Shown here: positions 27,424 to 34,555 of the stretch, piece after piece
Layout: each line of letters opens with the position of its first letter
Position numbering within the stretch: the first letter of the stretch is position 1
NCBI GenBank assembly: GCA_019359235.1
Contig: JAHHHT010000010.1
Location: forward strand, 224,223 to 288,222
DNA from: Oscillatoria princeps RMCB-10
GTDB lineage: Bacteria; Cyanobacteriota; Cyanobacteriia; Cyanobacteriales; Oscillatoriaceae
Length of the DNA stretch: 64,000 bases
Reading direction: 5' to 3'
The notes under the pieces: generated by a model
Told to the model about the DNA's origin: nothing
Database searches by the model: none
The model's input: the letters and a program-made list of their open reading frames with translations, nothing else
Translations under genes and position numbers: made by a program

Positions 27424-27598
27424 ATTGGTGTCAATTTAAGCTGTGTCCCGCAGTCTCTGGGCGGTTGAAACCGCAGCTATACAGACAAAACCCGCCTGCG
27501 CGGGTTTTAAGATTCTAGCTCTTCTCTTAAGTCCGCGTAGGCGGACTTGGTTGTAGTGCCGCGATTTCCAATCGCCAGGAGCTTAAGTTGACACCGAT
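27424..27598. mobile_element. Miniature element with GGTGTCAACTTAAGCT terminal repeats, copy 2
   Basis: A 175-bp copy of the element at 9695-9870, with the same ends and the same internal order of cccgcctgcgcggg hairpin, ttctagctcttctcttaag, and agtccgcgtaggcggact hairpin. Differences between the copies preserve hairpin pairing: in copy 1 the second hairpin reads tccttgtcatgcgga. Confidence 0.75.
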
Positions 27599-27659
27599 GG
27601 CACTCTTTCCCGCCCCTACGCTCACCGGGTTTCTCCGCACCTCACTAATATGAAACCCG

Positions 27660-27703
27660 CTAAAATCCAAAATCCAAAATCCAAAATTCAAAATCCAAAA
27701 TAG
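27660..27703. repeat. AAAATCC heptamer tract before 27707
   Basis: Six or so copies of aatccaa/aaaatcc end four bases before the ATG of the next gene, occupying the place where a ribosome-binding site would be. Similar tracts precede 18478 and 30033 and follow urtB. Confidence 0.85.
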
Positions 27704-27706
27704 ATT

Positions 27707-28339
27707 ATGTACAGCTACTCTGACTGGGGAATCAATCTTAACGAATATTCTTTTGAAGAGTGGGTCGATTTCGTCTTTGACCATCCCGTGACTGACCCCC
27801 CTTGGCATCATGGGAATGAATGGGAATGGACCGGCGATATCGAACATCTCCTGCCGTATGTGGCTCGACTTTTCAGAAACCCTGACTTCCTTCTCGATAA
27901 ATACAGCGAAGACCAGCTAATCCAAGGATTCGGGTATCTTTCCAGCTGGATAAACGTGCCAAACTGGATATGGAGAAAAGATGTTCCCTGGCCGCTTCGG
28001 GAAGAGTGCATCTTCTCAATGGTCACTCTTTGCGAACGGTTGTTTGTCAAGAACCCCTTGGATGAAACTTGTTCTATGTGGTGGAACTGGTTTCGCTATT
28101 ATGGAGAGGACCCTCCAGAGGAGAGAGTGGGAGAGGCGATGCTTCAAGCTCTTTCGCAGGTTCTCAAACTTCCATCTACAGACTGTTGGGCGAGCGCCCT
28201 GTATGGGTTAGCGAACTTGCAGCATTCTGGAAAGAAAGAGGTGATAGAGAGTTTTTTACAGGCGCACCCGGACCTTGAGGAAGGATGGAAATCGTTGGCT
28301 TCTGCTGCTATAGAAGGGAAAGGCCCCATTCGGGATTAG
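27707..28339 (+). CDS. Hypothetical Trp-rich protein (210 aa)
   Basis: Soluble, acidic and unusually rich in Trp (PWHHGNEWEWTGD, NWIWRKDVPW, SMWWNWFRYYGED). The second half is helical, HEAT-like (MLQALSQVLKLPSTDCWASALYGLANL; HPDLEEGWKSLASAA), as in proteins that judge a fraction or score per unit. No family is recognised. It sits in front of the urt operon but is separated from it by an element end and the NtcA promoter. The heptamer tract replaces the SD, so its translation may be weak or leaderless. Confidence 0.65.
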   Translation: MYSYSDWGINLNEYSFEEWVDFVFDHPVTDPPWHHGNEWEWTGDIEHLLPYVARLFRNPDFLLDKYSEDQLIQGFGYLSSWINVPNWIWRKDVPWPLREECIFSMVTLCERLFVKNPLDETCSMWWNWFRYYGEDPPEERVGEAMLQALSQVLKLPSTDCWASALYGLANLQHSGKKEVIESFLQAHPDLEEGWKSLASAAIEGKGPIRD

Positions 28340-28350
28340 CAATTCCGTTA

Positions 28351-28440
28351 TAGCGGTTCTCAGATAGATGAACTATGGCCCAGAAACCCGGTTTCTTTCA
28401 GAAACCGGGTTTCTCAGTACCTCACTAATAGGGTGGGTTA
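28351..28440. repeat. Left half of a TA-type element joined to another hairpin
   Basis: Starts TAGCGGTTCTCAGATAGATG after a TA and carries agaaacccggtttctttcag, but the right terminal repeat is missing; a gggtgggttacgcaacgctaac hairpin follows. A chimaeric repeat upstream of the urt promoter. Confidence 0.65.
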
Positions 28441-28525
28441 CGCAACGCTAACCCACCCTACGGGGAGTGCAGATTCTAAAGATTAAATTAAATTTTTGCC
28501 GGCGGGGGGTGAAAGCGGCTATTTT

Positions 28526-28568
28526 GTAGCCTAGATTACAATTTCGGGGTAAACGGCAGCCCTAGTAT
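28526..28568 (+). promoter_or_regulatory. NtcA-activated promoter of urtABCDE
   Basis: GTA-N8-TAC (28526-28539) within the extended palindrome TGTA-N8-TACA, then 23 nt, then TAGTAT (28563-28568), matching the class I NtcA promoter layout GTA-N8-TAC-N20-24-TAN3T. The urtA ATG is ~50 nt further on. The NtcA consensus is established; binding here is inferred. Confidence 0.8.
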
Positions 28569-28616
28569 CACTCGGTACATTCAATCTCTGCAAACACAAT
28601 CGGGGTAAGTCACAGT

Positions 28617-29942
28617 ATGGCAAGGCGGTTTGGCCGGCGTAAATTTCTATTATACGGTTCCGCAACCCTGGGAACTAGCATTCTGCTGAAGGCTTGCGGT
28701 CAAACCCCGCCGGCACAGACAGGGAGTCAGGCGACTTCTGCGGTTTCTCCATCCCCGGCTGTAGCCGCCGGCAGCGGAAATACGATAAAAGTGGGAATAC
28801 TGCACTCCCTGAGCGGCACGATGGCCATTAGTGAAAAGAGCGTCGTGGACGCGGAGATGCTGGCGATTGAGGAAATCAACAGTGCCGGTGGGGTGCTGGG
28901 CAAGAAAATCGAACCGATTCAGGAAGATGGCGCATCTGACTGGCCAGTCTTTGCGGAGAAAGCGAAAAAGCTGATTGACCAGGATAAAGTTGTGACTGTG
29001 TTCGGTTGCTGGACTTCTGCCAGCCGCAAGGCGGTGCTGCCGGTGTTCGAGCAGAAAAACCACATGCTGTGGTATCCCGTGCAGTACGAAGGGCAAGAGT
29101 GTTCCAAGAACGTTTTCTACACCGGCGCAGCCCCCAACCAGCAAATCGAGCCGGCAGTTGACTGGCTGCTGGAAAATAAGGGCAAAAAGTTCTTCCTGGT
29201 TGGCTCGGACTACGTTTTCCCGCGCACGGCGAACACGATCGTCAAGGCGCAACTGGAAGCCAAGGGCGGTGAAGTGGTGGGCGAAGACTACCTGACGCTT
29301 GGCAGCCAAGAAGTGACGCCGCTGATTGCTAAAATAAAGGCGGCACTGCCAGAGGGGGGCGTGATTTTTAACACCCTCAACGGGGACAGCAATGTGGCGT
29401 TCTTCAAACAGATGCAAGGGGCCGGTTTGGGGCCTGATAAATATCCCTCCATGTCCGTGAGCATTGCGGAAGAAGAAGTCAAAGCCATCGGCACTGAGTC
29501 GCTAAAAGGCCACTATGCTGCCTGGAACTATTTTATGACGGTGGACACACCGGCCAACAAGAAATTCGTGGAAGCTTTTAAGGCTAAATATGGTAAAGAC
29601 CGGGTGACGAATGACCCGATGGAAGCGGCTTATATCATGGTTTACCTGTGGAAGCAGGCGGTGGAAAAAGCTGGGACACCTGACGACTTGGAGAAGGTGA
29701 GGGCAGCTGCCCTGGGCCAGACGTTTGAAGCGCCGGGGGGTCTGGTAAAATTGGAAAGTAACCATCACCTGGCTAAGTTTGTTCGGCTGGGACAAGTCCG
29801 GGATGACGGACTGTTTGAGATTGTTTACTCTACGCCCAAGGCAGTTGAGCCGGTGCCCTGGAATCAGTTCGTTAAAGAAACGAAAGGTTTTTCCTGCGAC
29901 TGGTCAGATCCGGCTAAAGGCGGTAAGTTTAAGACGAGCTAA
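28617..29942 (+). CDS. urtA: Urea ABC transporter substrate-binding protein
   Basis: A 441-residue periplasmic urea receptor. The N-terminus has a twin-arginine-like RRKFLLYG followed by a lipobox ending at KAC (Cys27), so it is probably a Tat-exported lipoprotein. The mature protein is a two-lobed Peripla_BP_6 fold starting KVGILHSLSGTMAISE, with the family blocks GCWTSASRKAVLPVFE and LWYPVQYEGQE. It is the first gene of the urt cluster, behind the NtcA promoter; a leader of about 45 nt is expected. Confidence 0.96.
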   Translation: MARRFGRRKFLLYGSATLGTSILLKACGQTPPAQTGSQATSAVSPSPAVAAGSGNTIKVGILHSLSGTMAISEKSVVDAEMLAIEEINSAGGVLGKKIEPIQEDGASDWPVFAEKAKKLIDQDKVVTVFGCWTSASRKAVLPVFEQKNHMLWYPVQYEGQECSKNVFYTGAAPNQQIEPAVDWLLENKGKKFFLVGSDYVFPRTANTIVKAQLEAKGGEVVGEDYLTLGSQEVTPLIAKIKAALPEGGVIFNTLNGDSNVAFFKQMQGAGLGPDKYPSMSVSIAEEEVKAIGTESLKGHYAAWNYFMTVDTPANKKFVEAFKAKYGKDRVTNDPMEAAYIMVYLWKQAVEKAGTPDDLEKVRAAALGQTFEAPGGLVKLESNHHLAKFVRLGQVRDDGLFEIVYSTPKAVEPVPWNQFVKETKGFSCDWSDPAKGGKFKTS

Positions 29943-30032
29943 AGAGTTTTATACCTCGTTCCCAGCTCAACCTGGGAACAAGAGAAAATCCAAAATCCAA
30001 AATCCAAAATCCAAAATCGCACGGAGGAGCGG

Positions 30033-31190
30033 GTGCTGCAAGTATTAGACGGTCTGTTTAATGGAATTAGTATTGGCTCGGTGCTGCTGATAGCGGCGCT
30101 GGGTTTGGCTATTATTTTCGGGCTGATGGGCGTGATTAATATGGCTCACGGCGAGCTGATGATGCTGGGAGCCTACACGACTTTTGTGGTGCAAAATGGA
30201 TTCAAACTGCTGGGAGCGCCTTGGGTTGAGGGTTATATTTTCTTTGCCCTCGTGTGTGCGTTCGCAGTGGCGGCTTTGGCGGGGTTGGTTTTGGAGCGGG
30301 TTGCGGTCCGCTTTCTCTACGGGCGTCCGCTGGAAACGCTGCTGGCAACTTGGGGCGTGAGTTTGATTTTGCAGCAGTTTGTGCGCAGTGTCAGCTGGGT
30401 AATGGCGATTGGGATTGCGCTGTTTTGCGGGCTGTTTTTTGGGGGGCTGTGGGTGCTGTCGCGGCGAGCGGATTTTGAGCGAATTCGCGGGGGCGCGGTG
30501 GCGGTGATTTTGCCTCTGTCGCTGGGGATTGCCGGTGCGGCGGGCGCGTTTTTGGGGCAGACGTATCAATTGGCAGTGACGAAGCCTTGGTTTGGCGCGC
30601 AAAATGTGGATGTGACGGCACCGAGCTGGCTGCGAGGGGGGCTGCCGGTGGGGAATTTTCAGATGCCCTATACGCGGCTGTTTATTATCGGGCTGACGGT
30701 TGTTTGTGTTGCTGGCATTTACCTGTTTTTGCAGCGTTCTGTCTGGGGCTTGCGGATCAGGGCGGTGACGCAAAACCGCAACATGAGTTCGTGTTTGGGG
30801 ATTCCCACGGCAACAGTGGACGCCCTGACGTTTGCCTTGGGTTCTGGACTCGCTGGGGTTGCCGGCTGTGCGATCAGTTTGCTGGGTTCGGTGGGGCCAA
30901 ATACCGGCCAGAACTATGTGGTGGACGCTTTTATGGTGGTTGTCACCGGCGGTGTTGGCAAACTTGTAGGGACGATTGTGGCGGCGCTGGCGATTGGCAC
31001 GGCTAACTATCTGATAGGATCGGGAACGCTAGCACTGATGCTGTCAAATGTCAAGCCTTTGGCTGATTTCTTTACGTTTTTTGCCACGGCTAGCATGGCG
31101 AAGGTGATGGTGTTTGCGCTGATTATTGCTTTTCTGCAGGTGCGCCCAGCAGGGATTTTCCCGCAAAAGGGGCGGGCGGTGGATGCTTGA
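30033..31190 (+). CDS. urtB: Urea ABC transporter permease UrtB
   Basis: A 385-residue inner-membrane permease of the branched-chain amino-acid/LivH type, with about eight to ten hydrophobic helices. Signatures: GISIGSVLLIAALGLAIIFG, GVINMAHGELMMLGAYTTF and VVTGGVGKLVGTIVAALAIG. GTG start with SD GGAGGAG; an aaaatcc tract lies directly upstream (29985-30018). It pairs with UrtC. Confidence 0.95.
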   Translation: MLQVLDGLFNGISIGSVLLIAALGLAIIFGLMGVINMAHGELMMLGAYTTFVVQNGFKLLGAPWVEGYIFFALVCAFAVAALAGLVLERVAVRFLYGRPLETLLATWGVSLILQQFVRSVSWVMAIGIALFCGLFFGGLWVLSRRADFERIRGGAVAVILPLSLGIAGAAGAFLGQTYQLAVTKPWFGAQNVDVTAPSWLRGGLPVGNFQMPYTRLFIIGLTVVCVAGIYLFLQRSVWGLRIRAVTQNRNMSSCLGIPTATVDALTFALGSGLAGVAGCAISLLGSVGPNTGQNYVVDAFMVVVTGGVGKLVGTIVAALAIGTANYLIGSGTLALMLSNVKPLADFFTFFATASMAKVMVFALIIAFLQVRPAGIFPQKGRAVDA

Positions 31191-31194
31191 GGGG

Positions 31195-31235
31195 GGATTT
31201 TGGATTTTGGATTTTGGATTTTGGATTTTGGATTA
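31195..31235. repeat. GGATTTT heptamer tract between urtB and urtC
   Basis: Five consecutive ttttgga heptamers just after the urtB stop. Confidence 0.85.
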
Positions 31236-31322
31236 CAAATCCGGAATCAAGGGGGGGCGTCGGGCGGAAAAAATACTATCTATCTCAACTTGGTATAACA
31301 GGGAAAAAAGGAGTTTGAGAGA

Positions 31323-32600
31323 ATGCCAGAAGGGGAAAAAGGGAACCGGGAAAATCGGAAAATATACCACTTTCCTTACATAAGACAGGGAGAAAGACAG
31401 AGCCGGCGATCCGGCACGCACTCGCGGGGTAAAAAGGAGTTGGGAGAAAGTATTTTCCCCGCTCTCCCTGAGCAGCTATGGCTATTCATTGAAGCGGCGG
31501 CTGTCGCGGGGATTGCGCTGGTTTTGATATTGGCGGTGCCGGCGGCGCTTTCCGAGTTTCGCCTCAACTTGCTGGGGCGATTTTTGGCGCTGGCGATTGC
31601 CGCCCTCGGCATTGACTTAATCTGGGGCTACACCGGCATGCTCAGTCTCGGGCACGGGGTGCTATTTGCCTTGGGCGGTTACGCCATAGCCATGCACCTG
31701 AAGCTGCAAATCCCCCCCGATGCCAGCTCGCAGCTGCCTGAATTTATGAGCCTCTACGGGGTGACAGAACTGCCCGGGTTTTGGCAGCCGTTCTATTCCT
31801 TCGGTTTCACCGCTGCGGCAATTGTCCTGATTCCGTCTTTGGTGGCAGCTTTCCTGGGCTATCTGGTGTTCCGCAACCGCATCCGGGGTGTGTATTTTTC
31901 CATACTAACACAAGCGGCGACAATTGTCTTTTTCAACTTCTTCAACGGACAGCAAAAGCTGATTAACGGCACCAACGGGCTGACAGATTTCAAGACACTT
32001 TTCGGGATGCCGGTGAGCGCGACTCAGACGCAGTTTGTCTTCTATGCGGTTACGGTGGTGCTGCTCGCGGGCGCATACGCGCTGTGCCGGTGGCTGACGA
32101 GCGGGCGCTTCGGGCGCTTGCTAATAGCAATTCGTGATGATGAGAGTCGGGTGCGCTTTTCCGGTTACGATCCCACCGGCTATAAAGTGGTGGTCTTTGC
32201 CATTTCTGCTGGGCTTGCCGGCATTGCCGGTGCCATGTTCACCCTGCAAACCGGCATTATCTCCCCCAAAGCAATGGATATTGCCTTCTCGATTGAAATG
32301 GTGATTTGGGTAGCAGTCGGAGGGCGAGCCAGTTTAGTGGGAGCCATCGCGGGAGCGCTAGCGGTTAACTACGCGAAAAGCCTTCTCAGCGAAAAATTCC
32401 CCGAAGTCTGGCTATTTTTCCAAGGGGCGCTGTTTTTAATTGTCGTCATGGTACTTCCCAACGGTTTAGTCGGCTGGCTGCGCACCCAAGCAATCGAGCC
32501 GCTGCGCTCCCGACTGGGATTGCGCCGGAAAATCAGAACCTACCCCAGCTTAGAAGACAACCCAGAAGTGCAGCGCGAGCGCGAAGAACTAGAAAACTGA
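31323..32600 (+). CDS. urtC: Urea ABC transporter permease UrtC
   Basis: A 425-residue LivM-type permease. The core from ~residue 50 (EAAAVAGIALVLILAVPAAL, LWGYTGMLSLGHGVLFALGG, FSGYDPTGYKVVVFAISAG, VAVGGRASLVGAIAGALAVN) is typical. The first ~40 residues are hydrophilic, rich in Gly/Lys/Arg and unlike a native UrtC N-terminus. ATG 31323 has a good SD (aaaaaaggag, 8 nt spacing); a near-duplicate aaaaaggagttgggaga occurs 120 bp later, before an in-frame TTG at 31440, the other possible start. The 5' end appears to have been partly duplicated. Confidence 0.92.
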   Translation: MPEGEKGNRENRKIYHFPYIRQGERQSRRSGTHSRGKKELGESIFPALPEQLWLFIEAAAVAGIALVLILAVPAALSEFRLNLLGRFLALAIAALGIDLIWGYTGMLSLGHGVLFALGGYAIAMHLKLQIPPDASSQLPEFMSLYGVTELPGFWQPFYSFGFTAAAIVLIPSLVAAFLGYLVFRNRIRGVYFSILTQAATIVFFNFFNGQQKLINGTNGLTDFKTLFGMPVSATQTQFVFYAVTVVLLAGAYALCRWLTSGRFGRLLIAIRDDESRVRFSGYDPTGYKVVVFAISAGLAGIAGAMFTLQTGIISPKAMDIAFSIEMVIWVAVGGRASLVGAIAGALAVNYAKSLLSEKFPEVWLFFQGALFLIVVMVLPNGLVGWLRTQAIEPLRSRLGLRRKIRTYPSLEDNPEVQREREELEN

Positions 32601-32674
32601 CCTCTTCCCCTCCTGCTCTTTCTTCTTGGCGCTCCTTCACGGCGGCGGTTCAAATAATTACCCCATAAAGGAGT

Positions 32675-32750
32675 AAGGTGCGTTCCGCAAGCGGAACACA
32701 CCCCACTTCAAACGAGAACTCTCAAAGCGGAACGCACCCTACCACTACCC
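32675..32750. repeat. gtgcgttccgc hairpin pair upstream of urtD
   Basis: ggtgcgttccgcaagcggaac and a partial second copy (aaagcggaacgcacccta) lie just before urtD. They belong to the same palindrome family as 18364, 25327, 37716 and 46404. Confidence 0.7.
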
Positions 32751-32759
32751 CCCATAAAT

Positions 32760-33521
32760 ATGAGCCCGAACATCCTAACAATAGAAAACTTAACCGTTAG
32801 CTTTGACGGCTTTAAAGCCCTGAACCAGCTGAACTTCAGCATGGATGCCGGTGAATTGCGCGTGATAATTGGGCCAAATGGTGCCGGCAAGACGACATTT
32901 CTGGATGTGATCACCGGCAAAGTGCAGCCAACAGCAGGGCGGGTGATGTTTAAGGGGCGGAATTTGCGCTCTATCTCGGAACATCAAATCGCCCGCCTGG
33001 GAATTGGGCGCAAATTCCAAACCCCTCGCGTTTACCTCAACCTGACGGTTCGCGAGAATCTGGAGCTGTCTTGCAACCGCAACAAAAATGTGCTATCAAC
33101 ATTGTGGGTTAGCACGCCGGCATCGGAGCGCAAAACTGTGGTACAGTTGTTGGAAACGATTGGGTTAGTGACGAAAGCGGATGTTAAAGCTGGGTTTCTG
33201 TCTCACGGGGAAAAGCAGTGGTTGGAGATTGGGATGTTGGTGGCGCAGTCACCGGATTTGCTGCTGGTGGATGAGCCGGTTGCCGGTTTGACGGATGAGG
33301 AAACGGCATTAACCGGCAATTTGCTCCTCTCGCTAGCAGAAAGTCACTCGATTGTGGTGATTGAGCACGATATGGAGTTTGTGCGGCAAATTGCTCGCAA
33401 GGTGACGGTGCTGCATGAGGGTTCGGTGCTGTGCGAGGGGAGTATTGAGGAAGTGCAAAATGACCCGCGCGTGATAGAGGTGTATTTGGGTAAGCCGGCG
33501 ACTGAGGGCGAGGCGGTTTAA
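32760..33521 (+). CDS. urtD: Urea ABC transporter ATP-binding protein UrtD
   Basis: A 253-residue ABC ATPase of the LivG type. Walker A GPNGAGKTT (38-46); the variant signature LSHGEKQWLEIGML, characteristic of UrtD (HG instead of GG); Walker B LLLVDEPVAGLT; the switch His in VVIEHDMEF. It energises UrtBC together with UrtE. Confidence 0.95.
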   Translation: MSPNILTIENLTVSFDGFKALNQLNFSMDAGELRVIIGPNGAGKTTFLDVITGKVQPTAGRVMFKGRNLRSISEHQIARLGIGRKFQTPRVYLNLTVRENLELSCNRNKNVLSTLWVSTPASERKTVVQLLETIGLVTKADVKAGFLSHGEKQWLEIGMLVAQSPDLLLVDEPVAGLTDEETALTGNLLLSLAESHSIVVIEHDMEFVRQIARKVTVLHEGSVLCEGSIEEVQNDPRVIEVYLGKPATEGEAV

Positions 33522-33625
33522 GAAACGCTAAAGCCTGCTGGTGCGGGCTTCAAATTCATTAGTCCGCGCAGGCGGACTTTGTTTGTATAGCCGCGACTTA
33601 TAGTCGCCAGGGGAGCGCAATTGAT

Positions 33626-34327
33626 ATGATGTTGCAAGTGTCTGGGCTGAATGTTTATTATGGTGAGAGTCACATCCTCCGCCTGGTGGATTTAAATGTG
33701 CCGGCGGGGAAGATGGTGTGTCTGATCGGGCGCAATGGCGTGGGCAAAACTACGCTGCTGAAAACAGTGATGGGGCTGATTAAGCCGCGCACCGGCACGA
33801 TTCAGTTTTGCGGCGAACTGATAGCCGGCAAATCTCCGGATCGCCGCGCTCGTATGGGAATTGGATATGTGCCGCAAGGGCGCGAGATTATCCCCCGTCT
33901 GACGGTGAGGGAAAATCTGCTGCTGGGTTTAGAGGCGCGGCGCGATCGCCCCAAAAACCCATCTGTACCTGATGAGATTTTTGAGCTATTTCCCGTGTTG
34001 AAAACCATGCTTTCGCGCATGGGAGGCGACTTGAGTGGGGGACAGCAGCAGCAGCTAGCCATCGCCCGTGCGCTGATGGGGCGTCCCCAATTACTGCTGT
34101 TAGATGAACCCACTGAGGGGATTCAACCTTCTATCATTTTGGAAATTGAAGCGGCGGTGCGCCGCATCATTGAATCCACCGGCATATCGGTGCTGTTAGT
34201 AGAGCAGCACCTCCACTTTGTCCGCCAAGCTGACTGGTACTACGCCATGCAAAAAGGCGGAATTGTCGCTTCTGGAAGCACCGGCGAACTCAGCCAAGAT
34301 GTGATTCAGAGGTTTTTAGCGGTTTAG
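33626..34327 (+). CDS. urtE: Urea ABC transporter ATP-binding protein UrtE
   Basis: A 233-residue LivF-type ABC ATPase. Walker A GRNGVGKTT (35-43), signature LSGGQQQQLAIARAL, Walker B LLLLDEPTEGIQPS, VEQHLHFVRQ switch region. Last gene of the urt cluster. The upstream 105 bp hold a tccgcgcaggcgga hairpin and gccgcgacttatagtcgcc, part of the repeat family at 5104 and 9695. ATG ATG start; either could be used. Confidence 0.95.
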   Translation: MMLQVSGLNVYYGESHILRLVDLNVPAGKMVCLIGRNGVGKTTLLKTVMGLIKPRTGTIQFCGELIAGKSPDRRARMGIGYVPQGREIIPRLTVRENLLLGLEARRDRPKNPSVPDEIFELFPVLKTMLSRMGGDLSGGQQQQLAIARALMGRPQLLLLDEPTEGIQPSIILEIEAAVRRIIESTGISVLLVEQHLHFVRQADWYYAMQKGGIVASGSTGELSQDVIQRFLAV

Positions 34328-34344
34328 CCGGCTGGGCAAAAATC

Positions 34345-34410
34345 GGTTTGTTTCCGAAACGGGGGCCAGAAACCGGGTTTCTGAAAGAAACCCGGTTTCT
34401 ACCACTTTGC
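34345..34410. repeat. AAACCGGGTTTC hairpin after urtE
   Basis: agaaaccgggtttctgaaag with aaacccggtttct; could act as a stem-loop at the end of the urt transcript but lacks a T-run. Confidence 0.5.
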
Positions 34411-34555
34411 TGAAAAGGCTAATTATTATTAACCGCCCCGATTGAACGCGCCGGCACCACCCAGCTGACTCACCATATCTGGCCCGCGTTGAGCGGCAAC
34501 CCTTTTCGGGATCGCCTATAATGAACGCAAAAGCATCTTAACCAGTGGTGGTAAT

